Source: Ochotona curzoniae
Taxonomy: Eukaryota; Chordata; Mammalia; Lagomorpha; Ochotonidae
Assembly: GCF_017591425.1 (NCBI RefSeq)
Contig: NW_024466512.1
Location: 23,489,501-23,553,500 of the forward strand
DNA: 64,000 bases
Direction: 5' to 3'
Made by a program: the position numbers and the translations under genes. Under the pieces are notes generated by a model. The model was given only the letters and a program-made list of their open reading frames with translations. It was not told where the DNA came from and made no database searches. Of this stretch, positions 1 through 54,904 are shown one piece after another (the stretch's first letter is position 1; every line of letters begins with the position of its first letter).

Positions 1-97
1 AGGTCCTGGTTCCTGGCTCTGACCCACTCCCAGCTATCGGACATGTAGGGAGTGACGGAGTAAATGGGAGCTCTAACTGTTTCTGCCTCTGAAATAA
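1..97 (+). repeat. C-repeat SINE, 3' part, cut by window edge
   Basis: The tail half of a sense lagomorph SINE (ggctcctggctctg-like middle, tctgcctctgaaataa end). The next SINE sits in its A-rich tail. Confidence 0.75.
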
Positions 98-399
98 TTT
101 TTTTTTTAAAAAAGATTTATTTATTTTGCTTGAAAGAGTTACAGACAGAGAGGGAGAGACTGAGATCTTCCATCTACTGGTATGCAATGGCTAGAGTTAG
201 ACTGATCTGAAGCCAGGAGCAGGACCTTCTGGGTCTCCCACCTTGGTGCTGGGTCTCAAGACTTTGGGGACATCTTTCACTGCTTTCCCAGGCCACAAGC
301 AGGGGAGCTGGATGGGAAATGGAGAAGCCAGGACTAGAACCGGTAACCACATGGGATGCTAGCACTGCAGGCAGAGGCTTAGCCTGTGCTAGGCCTTCA
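98..399 (-). repeat. C-repeat SINE
   Basis: Antisense copy: T-run, aaagatttatttatttt, gatcttccatctactgg, gccacaagcaggggagctgg and a degraded head near 390. Confidence 0.9.
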
Positions 400-706
400 A
401 ATAAGTACATTTAAAACTCCTCATATTGAAAAAGGTTGAGGGCTGTGGAACAGGGCAGACAGGTGAGGGCGATAGAAACCACAGCAGTCTAAACAATGCC
501 TCTAACAAAGCTATTCAATGGGAGGAGGTAATTTTTAACTGTAGCCTAGGCTATAATCTTGGCTTACCTGAAAAAAAAACAAAACAAACACTTTGTCAAA
601 ACAGGAGGGTGAACTCACAAAGTTCTTTCTTGTAGAAATGTCTACCAGTTTTCTAAGGATCTATTTCAGAATCACAAGTCGAATTTAGATGTCATTTCCC
701 TTTTTA

Positions 707-1022
707 TGAAAAAAAATTTTTTCTTCCATTTTATTTGAAAGACAGGGAGTCAGAGAGAGAAACTGACATTTTCCACCCATTTCCTTTCCCAAATGCCACC
801 CACAGGCAGTGCTGGGCCAGCTTGAAGCCAGCAGCCTGCAGCTCCAGCCAGTCGTACAAGAGGGTGGCAAGGACTAAGCTACCTGAGCCATTATTAACTG
901 CCTCTAAGGACATCTATCAGCAGGCAGCTGTGTCATGGGGGAGTAGCTAGGACTCATACGAGGCACTCCAGTATGACAGGTGAGTGTTCTGAGTCAGGTT
1001 TTAAACAGTATGCCAAACGCCT
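707..1022 (-). repeat. Degraded C-repeat SINE
   Basis: Antisense, with recognisable tail (tttatttgaaagacaggg) and middle (gggccagcttgaagccagc), but much diverged. Confidence 0.65.
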
Positions 1023-1307
1023 GTCCCTATGGAAATTTTAGAGAGAGGGAAGCTGCAAGCTTATACTGATCTGGAGTGACACAGTAATCGGTGTCTATTT
1101 TCTGCTCCACTTCCCAACCTCTAATATCTCATCCTCTTAGTTTCAACATGTGTAGAAAGGACACATTCTGTGCTGTAGGTCAGAGAGGTCTGAGCAAAGG
1201 TCTTCTGGGAGTGACCCAAGGACAGATGCTAGCAGCTGCCTCTGGACTGCAGCTTCCTGCTAATGTGGACCTTGAAGATGACTTCCCTTTTTTTGTTGCT
1301 TGATGTT

Positions 1308-1626
1308 TTTTGTTTCCTAAAATTCATATCCTTAAGGCCTAACCCCATCATAGTAGTTTTAGGAGGTGGGGCTCGTGTCAGAGGGGTCGTCATGTGGCAC
1401 AGCCTCCATGTTAAGCTTTAGGAAGTTTAGGAAGAAACCCTACTCCCTGTCTCTGCTCTCTACAACATGAAAGACCATCCACAGGCCAGGAGGTGGGCCC
1501 CCCGCAGACCAGGTCTGCCAGTACCTTGAACTTAGATTTCCTGGCCTCCAAAACTGAGAAATCGTGCTTACCATCCAAGTCACCTGGCGTGTGCTAATTT
1601 ACTGCAGCAGCCTAAAGCAGACAGAT
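1308..1626 (+). mobile_element. MaLR-type LTR remnant
   Basis: Shows the MaLR (MST/MLT-like) order: aaattcatat near the start, taaccccat, gaggtggggct, then ccttgaacttagatttcctg, gcctccaaaactgagaaat and a cagcagcctaaagcagac end. A solitary, non-coding, diverged LTR. Confidence 0.75.
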
Positions 1627-1639
1627 TGGAGAAGCAAGC

Positions 1640-2070
1640 TTCCAAATCCTGCACCCCCTCCACAGAACAGCATCCAAATCTCTCACTTTGACCTCAAGGT
1701 CACAGGTGACACTGCTTCTGACCCACATTCCACACCAGCTTCCACCTCTCTGCCCACCAGAGGCCAGCACTCACATCCCTGGCTAGCATGCCCCTTCCTG
1801 CCTCTGCTGATTCTGTCTAGAACACGCTCCCCCTTTGCTCAACTTGCTGTGAGAACCATTTCCACCCTAGCATCGTAGCCTTCTGGGCCTAATCTCTGCT
1901 TGTCCCAGGGCTCTGTCTGTTTTCTGCACACACTACCTGGAATTATCTAGATCCTGTACGTGGTTCCTCATTTGTCCATCTTGTCCTCCAGATGTGTAAG
2001 GTCCACAAAGGCAGCAGCTTGGCCTTCACAGTGCCAAACATAGAGCAGGCCCTCATGAAGGGCTCATGAT
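1640..2070 (+). mobile_element. L2 LINE 3' remnant
   Basis: Old pyrimidine-rich L2-like sequence ending in the tail motif tccacaaaggcagcagcttgg. Low identity; orientation inferred from that tail. Confidence 0.5.
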
Positions 2071-45280
<43,210 letters not shown>

Positions 45281-45474
45281 GGAAATATCTCAGTGTTTCC
45301 CGTACCTTCTTGCTACTTGGCTTTTTCCCTTTCAGTCAAAAGATGTTGTGGAGGCAAAGTCTGGAGCCGATGAAAACCTTTTTAGTGATTAGCATCGAGT
45401 CCAGCTGTCCTTTTGTGTTGTAAAAATTTGCAAATTATTTCAGCCCAAATCCTCGGAAAGGTCAGAGTCTAGGG

Positions 45475-45768
45475 TGTCATGGTGACATTAGGGGTTAAGC
45501 CTCAGCCTGTGGATTGGGCATCCCTTATGGGAGCCAGTTTGAGTCCTGGCTGCTCTGCTTCCCTTCCAGTTCCCTGTTAACAAGCCTAAGAAAGCAGGAA
45601 CAGATGTCCCAAGTAAACCTTGCCACCCACATGGGATAAATGCCCGACTCCTGGTTTTGATGTGGCCCATTCTACACTGTTCCAGTTGTTTTGGGCTATG
45701 AAACAGTAGATAGATCTATTTCTACCTCTCCCCCTTGTGTCTCTACCTTTCAAATATCTACTTTTTTT
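45475..45768 (+). repeat. Older C-repeat SINE
   Basis: Sense: ttaagcctcagcctgtggat, tgggcatcccttatgggagc, ctacctttcaaatatctac tail. Confidence 0.8.
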
Positions 45769-45779
45769 TTTTTAAGGTT

Positions 45780-46745
45780 AGAATCTCTATCAATAAGGAA
45801 CAGGAAGTAAATGATGATACCACTGTGCAGTGGAATACTATACAACAGGAAAAAGACCGAGGTGGATCTATTGCATTTGTCACGATGAAAATGTGCCTCC
45901 CCGAGTTCTCATCAGCAGGAAGCTGGAGCTGGGAGCAGGGCTGGCTGGAATCTGTAGTAAAACTCACTTTTTGGTGTGCTGTCCTATGAGCCTTGACAAG
46001 TACAAACTCATGATGCCATCATGGCAATCAAAACCAGTTCCATCACCTCCCTAAATTCTCTTGCTGTCTTCTTGCAGTCAGCCCCTCCCACGTGCCTTTT
46101 TGGAAACTGCTTATTTGTTCTCCCCTATAGTTTATATTCTCTGAATGTCAAATAAGCTGAACGACAGAGTGCATGCCCTTTCTGAGACTGGCTTCCTTGA
46201 CTAAGTACAATGCATGTAAGACGTATCCATGTTATGTTTATCAATAATTCGTCCTTTTTTTAAAAGGGGGATTTATTGATTGATTTGTTTGGAAGGGAGG
46301 GGGACAGAGTGAGACAGATCTTCAGGTTCACTCCCTGAATGCCTGCAGTAAGCCAAGGCTGGGCCAGGCTGAGGCCGGCAGTCTGGAACTCCATCCACAT
46401 CTTGCGTGTGCGTGGCAGTGCCCAAGCACTTGGGCCATTCTCGCATGCCTCCCCAGGTATATCAGCAGGGAGCTGGGTGAGAGGTGGGACTCTCACAGCT
46501 GGGACCCCAACTAGCACTGCAATGAGGTGCCAGTGTCACAGGAAGCGCCTAAGTCACTGTGTCACTCTACTGGCACACTGTGGCTGAGTTGTATTTTATT
46601 AAATGGATGTGTAAACCTGTTTACCCACATAACGAACACTTCCAATTAGGGGCAATTATAAAGAAAGTGGTTGTAAATGTTTGTGTATAGGTTTTTGTGT
46701 GAATATAAGTTCTGATTTCTCTTGACTGAATTTACTATCAATATA
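45780..46745 (-). mobile_element. L1 remnant, antisense, split by a SINE
   Basis: Antisense L1 ORF2/3' region: gagactggcttccttgacta, agtacaatgcatgtaagacg, then past the SINE ttaaatggatgtgtaaacct, ggggcaattataaagaaag, ggtttttgtgtgaatataag. The left end (45780-46080) is less certain. Confidence 0.6.
46255..46583 (-). repeat. C-repeat SINE
   Basis: Antisense, inserted in the L1 remnant: gatcttcaggttcactccct, ggccaggctgaggccggcag, tcagcagggagctgggtgag. Confidence 0.85.
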
Positions 46746-46767
46746 CATTACAATTTTTCTCTCTTTT

Positions 46768-47137
46768 TTTCAAAGATTTATTTTTTATTGGAAAGTCAGA
46801 TCCACAGGGAGAGATTGCTTCTCGGCCTTTTGGCTAAGATCAAGTGTAGATTCACAGGGAGAAGGAAACACAGAGAGAAAGACTCTCTGTCTGCTAGTTC
46901 ACTCTCCAAGTGGCCACAATGGCTAGAGCTGAGCTGATCCGAAGCCAGCAGCTTCTTCTGGGTCTCCCACGCTGGTGCAGGGTCCCAAGGCTTTTGGCCA
47001 TCCTTTACTGCCTTTCCAGGCCACAAGGAGGGAGCTGGAAGGGAAGCGATGAAGCCAGAATATGAACCAGTCCCCACATGAGTTCCTGGGGGATGTGAGG
47101 GGAGGACTTCAGCCACCCAGCCACACTGGACCCTGCA
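46768..47137 (-). repeat. C-repeat SINE carrying the U2 insertion
   Basis: Antisense copy interrupted at 46813-46848 by the U2 fragment. Continues with agactctctgtctgctagtt, ctgatccgaagccagcagct and ggccacaaggagggagctgg. Confidence 0.92.
46814..46849 (+). pseudogene. U2 snRNA 5' fragment (nt 1-36) inside a SINE
   Basis: The 36 bases match the first 36 nt of U2 snRNA with one change (ATCG to attg), including ttctcggccttttggctaag. The match then stops. It interrupts an antisense C-repeat SINE and is flanked by a direct repeat, gatccacagggaga (46799-46812) and gattcacagggaga (46849-46862), 13 of 14 identical. This is the signature of a 3'-truncated snRNA retropseudogene made by L1-type integration. 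It has no U2 promoter elements and cannot be functional. Confidence 0.92.
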
Positions 47138-47227
47138 TTACTTTTTAATTTATGTTTACAGACATCACAAGTTGTAAAAAATTTTTATTTTGAATTGCGC
47201 AAAAATAGTCTATAGAGTATAATGTGC

Positions 47228-47400
47228 TTTTTTACAGCTTTATTTATTTGAAAGTTAGAGTTGCAGTGAAAGGGCTAGACCTTCCATCCACTGGCTCGTG
47301 CCCCAGAGGCTGGTATGGCCAGGGCTAAGCTGTGCTACACAGATAGATGGGGTTCTAATCTGAAGAGAAACCATTGAAAGTGTAGGGGAGAGAACTGGTG
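47228..47400 (-). repeat. Partial degraded C-repeat SINE
   Basis: Antisense tail: tttatttatttgaaagttag, ccttccatccactggctcgt. Head missing. Confidence 0.6.
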
Positions 47401-47409
47401 TAAGCATGT

Positions 47410-47880
47410 GATAGTTTTTTTTTTCTTTTTAATTTGAAACATAGGGTTGAAGGGGGGTGGGAGAGACAGAGAGAAAGAGTGTACAAGCCCATTGCCTGCT
47501 GGTAAGCCCCACAAATGCCAACATTAAGACTGGGCTAAAACAGGCTGAGAGCCAGCATCTGGAAACTCAATCCAGGTTTCCCTGTGAGTGACAGAGATCC
47601 AGTGACTGGAAGTAGGATCTGAAACTGTAATGGGACTCTAACGCAGGGACTCTGATGTGAGATGGGGCATCTTTTCTTTTTCTTTTGAGAAGGGGCTACC
47701 CCATTCCCTGGTTCACTTCCCAAATGCCCAGCACAGCTGGGACTGGGCCAGCCCAAAGCCAGAAACTGGGAATCAGTCTAGCCTTGCAGAATCTGTGTTA
47801 TAAGGAAACTTGAATTGGGAGTCAGAACCAGGACTGGAACCCAGGAATCTTAACTGCCAGACCAAATGCTTAGTCCTGGG
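47410..47880 (-). repeat. Two adjoining degraded C-repeat SINE pieces
   Basis: Antisense fragments to about 47660 (gggagagacagagagaaaga, ccagcatctggaaactcaat) and from about 47670 (cattccctggttcacttccc, gggccagcccaaagccagaa). Confidence 0.6.
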
Positions 47881-48430
47881 ATTATATATATATTTTATTA
47901 TTTCATACACACACAAGAGCCCTGTGAAGATGATATACTTACAAATATACACATTTTACGGAGCTGATTAATTGAACTTTTTTGGATTCTAGATTGATGC
48001 TCCCTTCCATTTTGCAGAGCTGGCAAACACCAAAATGAAACTTTTCAAAAATAACACAGTAGTAATTAAAAATATCTAAATTTCTAATTATAAAGTAGAT
48101 GTCATTGAAAATAATTTTTAATAAAGAAACCCATAAGATAAAACTAAGTCATAACTCTATCCATGATAAACATTGCTAATGTTTTGGCATAATTCCTTTT
48201 ATTTTCTACAAAGATGAGCAACAAGTACATACATGAGGTCACCATATATTTGTATATTTTATAATTCAGTATATTACACTTATAATTCTTGCCTGCTTCT
48301 GTCACATAGCATATTATGAACTCCACTACATATATAATAGCAAATTCTCTCAGAGACATATATATTTTTACTTAAGTTTTGTATATATACACAAATTCAC
48401 TCAAAACAGCTTTTCAAAAAGGTCATGGAA
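47881..48430. other. AT-rich intergenic sequence
   Basis: Very AT-rich with (TA)n-like tracts at 47883-47900 and 48355-48390. No gene or named repeat seen. Confidence 0.5.
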
Positions 48431-48431
48431 A

Positions 48432-48895
48432 ATACATGTTATAGAAAACCTATGCATGGATTTCAAACTTTTGTTACCACAAAATAAACTTTTTTTTTTT
48501 TTTTTTTTTAAAGATTTATTTTTATTATTTTTTCATTGGAAAGGCGGATATACAGAGAGAGGAGAGACAGAGAGGAAGATCTTCCGTCCGATGATTCACT
48601 CCCCAAGTGAGCGCAACGGGCCGACACTATGCCGATCCGAAGCCAGGAGCCTCCTCTGGGTCTCCCACGCGGGCGCAGGTTCCCAAAGCCTTGGGCCGTC
48701 CTCGACTGCCTTCCCAGGCCACAAGCAGGGAGCCGGAAGGGAAGCGGGGCTGCCGGGATTAGAACCGGCGCCCATATGGGATCCCGGGCGTGCAAGGCGA
48801 GGACTCAACCACTTGCGCCACCGCGCCGGGCCCAAAATAAACTTATTTTTAATTTCATTTTCTATGAACTTCTTGAAGTCACTTGTAAGAATGAG
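48432..48895. mobile_element. Inverted-repeat (MITE-like) element split by a young SINE
   Basis: The left end cttttcaaaaaggtcatgga and right end tctatgaacttcttgaagtc are imperfect inverted repeats. The interior reads ctatgcatggatttcaaact, then ccacaaaataaact. Non-coding; probably a non-autonomous DNA transposon. Left boundary is approximate. Confidence 0.65.
48492..48833 (-). repeat. Young C-repeat SINE
   Basis: Near-consensus antisense copy with a T-run of about 20. Target duplication aaaataaactt at 48481-48491 and 48834-48844. Nearly identical to 25109-25443. Confidence 0.96.
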
Positions 48896-48899
48896 CCTA

Positions 48900-49500
48900 T
48901 GGTTAAGAAATGTTAGGCTTAGGAAAATGAATTCACATTTCTGGGCCAATTCCTCATCTGTGAAATGATAGACAGTTTTATGTGTCAGGTGTCAGCGAGC
49001 AAAGTTTAATGCACCCTGGGTATAGATAACCTGGAGAGCCCGAGTACTTTTCCTTCGACTGAACAGGAGGGTGTGGAAAAGTACTGGGTTTCAAGAGCTC
49101 TGCTGTAACTGAAAGGATTCTTGCAGACAGGTTTTCTGGCTGTGTGATTGTCCTAAGGAAGAGCTGCCAAAAATAGCTCCCCACAGCCTAAATGTTCACT
49201 CCCTTAGTAGCTTATAAGACAGATACTTCCTCGCTTCTCAGTTGAGTGGAGGAAATAATGCCAGCCTCTACTGTTATGACTATCAGAATGCATGTGTCTA
49301 AATGCTTTTGTTGGCCACACCGGAAGAGGCATGTCCAGGCCTGTGCTGAGCACAAAGGTGCTGTTATACGGAGTCTAGTGTGATCTCTGTGAATTTTACT
49401 GGCTGCAGAAATGGCCAGATCCTACCACTTTGCCGCCAATTGGACTGGTTTTCAGAAGATCTTGATTCTTCAAATTGGATTTCTTTGCTGCAAATATGGT
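48900..49500. other. Intergenic, unassigned
   Basis: No recognised feature. Confidence 0.45.
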
Positions 49501-49513
49501 TGGTCAGGAATTT

Positions 49514-49807
49514 TTTTTTAAGCTTTATTTATTTATTTGAAAGGCAGTTACTGAGATGAGAGACTCAATCTTCCATCTAGTGGTTCACTCCCCAAATGGT
49601 CACAATGGCCAGAACTGGACCAGTCTGAAGCCAACAGCCAGTGGTCAGCAGCCAGGAGTTTCTTCTGGATTTCTCACGCAGGTGCAACTGCCCAAACACT
49701 TGGGGAGCTGAATCAGAAGTGGAGCAGCCAGGACTTACACTGCTGCTCACATGGATGGTAATGCCACAGACAAGGGGCTTTACCAGCCAAGGCACAGCAC
49801 CAGTCCC
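49514..49807 (-). repeat. C-repeat SINE with target duplication
   Basis: Antisense (tttatttatttgaaaggcag, caatcttccatctagtggtt). Flanked by tggtcaggaattt at 49501-49513 and 49808-49820. Confidence 0.93.
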
Positions 49808-50142
49808 TGGTCAGGAATTTGAGTGACTCAAATGGAATCAAATGGGCTCACAGTCCTTGACTGTGACCCTACTGTATCTGCAGAGAGTTCCTCTAGGATG
49901 CCCTGGTGTGAGACTGTTGGATCATAGAAAATACATCCACTTGTCCTGCTGACTAATTTCCACTAACACTGTCTAAAGTTTCCTCTTTTTCTCAATCCCA
50001 GATTGCACTTGATTCTATTCATTTTCCAAATTTGGCTAAGCTGATGAATGTCTCTGATTTCTACTAACTTTTAATATAAGTACAGTTGTTAGCATTTTAT
50101 GGGTAAATTTGAGGCTAGTGTTTTATGTTGGCATTTGAAATA

Positions 50143-50452
50143 ATCCTGTGGAATGGACATTTGGTACAGTGGTTAAGACGCCTGCATCCCATAGTGGAGT
50201 TCCCGGTTTGTGTCCTGGATCTACCTCCAATCCAGAGACCTATTAATGTGTACTTCAGTAGGTTGGAAGTAATGACTCACGTGGTTGGGTGACTGCCACC
50301 CACACGGGAGATCTGGATTGAGTTCCTGGCTTAGGTCTGTCCCATTCTTGGATGTTGTAAGCTTTTGGGAAATGAATTGGCAGATGGAAGACATCTCTCC
50401 TACTCTCTTTGTCTCTGGCTTTCAAATATGAATAAATAAAACACATGAGCTC
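50143..50452 (+). repeat. Older C-repeat SINE
   Basis: Sense: gtacagtggttaagacgcct, cccacacgggagatctggat, tttcaaatatgaataaataa. Confidence 0.85.
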
Positions 50453-50661
50453 TTTTTAAATAGGACAGTTTACTGTTTGATTTTGCTTAATTGCTGAACG
50501 CACATGAGACAGAAGCTGGGAGACAGGGTTCCTGTTCAAGGGCAAAGACTTGACTGCTTTTACACCTGTGATGTGCACAGCACCTCTGAGATACAGGTGT
50601 TTCTATCACTTAATAAAAAAACTCCTGTGTGGGGCTAGGGGAGTTTGTTCTCCCAAAAAGT

Positions 50662-50662
50662 T

Positions 50663-50693
<31 letters not shown>

Positions 50694-50696
50694 ATG
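50662..50696. repeat. (TC)n(TG)n microsatellite
   Basis: ctctctctctctctgtg followed by a TG run. Confidence 0.95.
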
Positions 50697-50699
50697 CAG

Positions 50700-51311
50700 A
50701 ATTGGAGAGTAATTAATTTCCAGTAACCAGAAAGCCAGAAGATTGGTTTCACGTGGGCCTGTAGCTAATCAGTTTATTCAGTACATGGAACCAGGTTATT
50801 CAGTGTGGGAGTTCAGATCACAGTGAGTAAGAAACAAGAGCAATGATCTCTCACTAAACAGGAAAAAAAGTGTTGAAGATAAGAGGAGATGGAAAAAGTG
50901 TTTATGTGATTGAATTGAGTGTTGTTTTTCAGGATAATTGAGTTTTCAAATGAGTAGGAGCGAAAAATCAGTCTGACTGAGACAGATTTTAATGTAGGTA
51001 AACACTCATAGTTTTTCTTAATGCAACAATGTTTTTCAAAAAAATTTTTTTTTGCATAGCTACTAGAAGAATTTACGGAAAACTGCTGATAGTATTGCCT
51101 CTCTATGGGGAAACTAGTATGTGGGGAACAGGAATGGAAGAAGGACTTTGTGCTTTTGACCTTTAAAATTTCATGTAACTAGCATACATTGCCTAGTACA
51201 AATAGTTGACATTTAATTTTAAAATACACATTCTTGTCTCCATTTCTATTTCATTTACTGAAAGAGAATCCAAGAATCTGAATTTTATACATTTATTTAA
51301 AATGTGCAATG
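50700..51311. other. Intergenic, unassigned
   Basis: AT-rich, nothing recognised. Confidence 0.45.
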
Positions 51312-51592
51312 CTTGTTTATTTTTTTTGCATTTGAAAGGCAGAAGGAGAGGAAAAGAGAGAGGGACAGAGATATTGCCCATGTTCTGACTGACTCCTCAA
51401 ATATGCATAATAGCAAGGCTAGGACAGGCTGATGCCCAGTCAGGAGTTATTTGAGCTATCTTCTGCTGCCTTTCAGGGTGAATGTCAGAGGAAGCCAGAA
51501 CAGCAAGTGGAGGCAGGGCTTGAACCCACACATTTCATGGAGATGTGGGCATTCTGAAGTGTTGTCTTACCACTAGGCCAAATGCCTGCCCC
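51312..51592 (-). repeat. C-repeat SINE
   Basis: Antisense: gcatttgaaaggcagaagga, ggctaggacaggctgatgcc, ccactaggccaaatgcctgc. Confidence 0.8.
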
Positions 51593-51603
51593 AATAATCT
51601 GCT

Positions 51604-51950
51604 TTTTTTAAAAAAAGATTTATTTTTATTTGAAGGGCAGAGTTAGAGAGAGAGAGAGGAGAGAAGAGAGAGAAAGACAGAGCTCCTGTCAGCTGATTCA
51701 CGCCCCACCCCCCCCCAAATGGCTGCAAGAACTGAAGCTGAGCCAATCTGAAGCCAAAAGTCTGGAACTTCTTTCCACATGGATGTAGGGACCCAAGAAC
51801 TTTAGCCATCTTCCCCTGCTTTCCCAGGCCACAAACAGGGATATGGGTAGGAAGTAGAGCTGCTGGGAAACCAGCTGGCACATATCCAAATGGGATGCCA
51901 AGACCTCAAACAGAGGATTAGCGTACTATGCCACAGTGTGGCCCCAGCCA
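51604..51950 (-). repeat. C-repeat SINE
   Basis: Antisense: aaagatttatttttatttga, agtctggaacttctttccac, ccacaaacagggatatggg. Contains an (AG)n run at 51642-51675. Confidence 0.88.
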
Positions 51951-52310
51951 AGAATCTGCACTTAACAAATATATCATGTGATTCCAGTAAAGCTGATTGT
52001 TTGATCATTCTATGATAAATATGATATGAGAAGAGTATCTGCAATCTTTTTTGGATTCACACATACTAGTGAGATTCTAAGGAAAGTCACGAGTCTTTTC
52101 CGTGGAAAACTGCACATCTATGTCACAATACACTGACAGGAATCAGTTGTGAACACAACTGCTGGGGGTTCAGAAGAACAGCATCATGGCCTGTGCTCTT
52201 CAGGTTCAGGACCCCTAACAGAGATGACGCTGTGGCAAGCAGGTTTTATTTTAAGGAGAAATTTTGTTCAGGAAATTGAGAACAGTTGTGTGTGTGTGTT
52301 TGAATGTGTA

Positions 52311-52340
52311 TGAGAGAGAGAGAGAGAGAGAGAGAAGAGA
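52311..52340. repeat. (AG)n microsatellite
   Basis: gagagagagagagagagaga run after a TG run at 52285-52300. Confidence 0.95.
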
Positions 52341-53180
52341 ACAGAAGTGATTTCTACATTTAACAAAGATATTCTTTCTCCATTTCTAGACCTAGTACCT
52401 AATAATGGAACCGAAGATGGGTCCCTCAACAATTCCTTTCTAGTTATATCCTGTCCTCCACACACGTTAATGAAATTTTCAGATGGCCCTAATAGAAGAC
52501 ATGCTGCAAACACAAGGAAGGCCAGAGAAATTGTAGAAAACATTAGCAATATGGCAAAGAGAGTGACACTTCACTTGGAGAAAATTCAAGAAGAGGTGGC
52601 TTGGGAAAAGCAATTGGAAAGATATATATATATTTTTATTGGGAGGGCAACACCTGGAAAATAGTAATGTCTGTAAGAGGCCCAGTGGTGATGCTAAATG
52701 GCAAATTAGATACATGACTGCTGTGTAATATTGCAAGAAAAATATGACACCAGCCGCCTTGTCATAAAGCGGGAAGATAATGGCTCTTTATTTTTGAGCC
52801 TCATGAGATAGCACCTGTGATGCTGTTTTTAGTTTTGGACACTTCATTAGTAGAGAATTGTTGATTAGCATTTGGGAATTTGAAGGCAAGAAATAAGAAC
52901 AATTAGCAGCATTTATGTGATGTGACAGAATCATTCAAAAGCAGTGGTGCAAAGAGAAAAAACAGCAATAACAGCTCGCACTTAGATTATGTTGCTGAGA
53001 AAAAAACCTCTTCACTTTCAATTTCAGCATAGAATCAGTGTTTATTGAAACTGGGAGACTTTTTGAAAATGTATTTTTCGTCACCTTTAAGTTCTTGGGC
53101 AGTGCTAGCATTTTGTTCACTGGACAGGTTGCTCCTGAGTTATATATGGTACCGAGACCTGGAAATGTTTATCTTTAAAG
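52341..53180. other. Intergenic, unassigned
   Basis: A 105-codon frame starts at 52347 (plus) without a recognisable domain or splice context. Confidence 0.4.
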
Positions 53181-53189
53181 CATAGCTCT

Positions 53190-53735
53190 GAAAATATCTA
53201 CTTGCTTACAAGCCTTCAGCTTTTCCATGGCATTTTAAAGAAATCCAGTCTCTTCTCAGGCTCACATGATTCTGATGGTCTACTGCCTAAATCTTGACTA
53301 ACTTCTCTTGAGCTCAGCAATCTTCAGCCATTCTGGCCTCCTTACTATTTCTAGAACTTTCTTTCCAGCCTGATAGTTTTTACATTTGCTGTTTATTTCT
53401 TAATCTTGCATTGCTGATCTCTTCTTATTTTTCTTCCTAATCTCTGTCTTTTATTATCCTGTTTGTAGCAGTATCATAATATGTAATTATTATTATTATT
53501 ACTATTATCTAGTTACTTATTATAATCTTTTCCTTTTGTTAGGTTACCAAGTACTGGAGCATAAAGATTTTTTGTATCTCATTCACTCCTATAATCTCAG
53601 TACTTAATATACAATAATAGCCAGAATATATTAAGTTTTTATTATATTCCTGACCTTTTACAGTTTTTACATGTATTGACTCATTTAATCCTCATAGTAA
53701 CATGTGATGGGTTATTGTTATCTTTGTCTTACAGG
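53190..53735 (+). mobile_element. L2 remnant followed by MIR
   Basis: L2-like: tttctagaactttctttcca, gtactggagcataaagattt, cctataatctcagtacttaa. An antisense MIR-like segment follows: gtattgactcatttaatcct, catagtaacatgtgatgg. Confidence 0.5.
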
Positions 53736-54690
53736 AAACTCCATGGAAAAATCAAAATGCAAGGAGGCTGAGTGCAACCCATGGCTCTACGGCAGGGAAA
53801 TGGAAGGGGCCGGGAGTTAGCCTCAGCAGCATGAGCTGCCCAGGGTCTGGGAACAGGCAATGGTTCAATTTCTTTGATAGTTATATGCTATTATCTTTTC
53901 CCCTATGAGAAATTCTAGTAAGTAAAAATTTGTCTCTATACTTGAGAATGTGTGATCTTAAGTCATTTCTTTTGGGGATAATGAGGAAAAGAGACACTTT
54001 AGGAAAGAGGACAAGAATAAACATAGGAAGCAAAACATATGGTAGAGTAAGATTTAAACTTTTTGTCATACAGTTTTGGGGGAGGCAAAGGAAGCTAAAA
54101 GGACATAAAACAAAGGCTTTTCCAGTTTATTAGAAGGCAGGGAATTGTGCTAGTGTAGGAGGAATTGTGCCTTTTTATGAACTTACTTATCAGGGTTGAA
54201 GCAAGACCTGTGACACTGTGTGCTGGAGAGAGGATTGAGAAATACCTGTTTAATTAGGCCAAATGGAGTAATGTGCATGTAAGTCTTTTTCTAGGCATCC
54301 AATCTGTGTGAACCTGTGGAACCCGTGACATGAGAGTCAGTATTGTCCTGTGTTACATAATCAGAAAGATATATTTGAATGAGGGAGCCAACAGGGGTGA
54401 CATATTAGTTTGCTTGTTATCTGGAACTAAAACACATTTCCAAATGCCTGGTTAAGCCTGAAAGGTTTTTAGCTAACAAGGTAAGCTAAATGGACATTAT
54501 TCCGAGGCACCACTATTTATTCATCTAAGTGTCCATTAACATGAATGGCTTTCAATGTTTTATAAACAGGAATGAAAACAACCCATAAGAGATTTCACTG
54601 ATTCACTCCTGGAGGTATGAGGATTCAAGTCTATTTTGCCTGATATTGGTCTTGTTTTGTTTCTCTCCTCTTTTCTTCAGAATGCAGAAT
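53736..54690. other. Intergenic, unassigned
   Basis: No recognised gene or repeat. Confidence 0.45.
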
Positions 54691-54904
54691 ATGATTTTTT
54701 TTAAAGATTTATTTTTATTGGAAAAAAAGATCAGATTTACAGAAAAGGAGAGACAGAGAGAAAGATCATCCATCTGCTGGTTCACTCCCCTAATGTCTCC
54801 AATGGCTGGAGTTAAGTCAGTCTGAAGCCAAAACCCAGTAGCTTCTTTCGGGTCTCCCATGTGGGTGCAGGGAAGATTTAGTCACTGAGCCATCACGTTG
54901 GACC
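54691..54904 (-). repeat. C-repeat SINE with internal deletion
   Basis: Antisense: tttaaagatttatttttatt, gggtctcccatgtgggtgca, then a jump to the head (agtcactgagccatcacgtt). About 100 bases of the body are missing. Confidence 0.88.
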
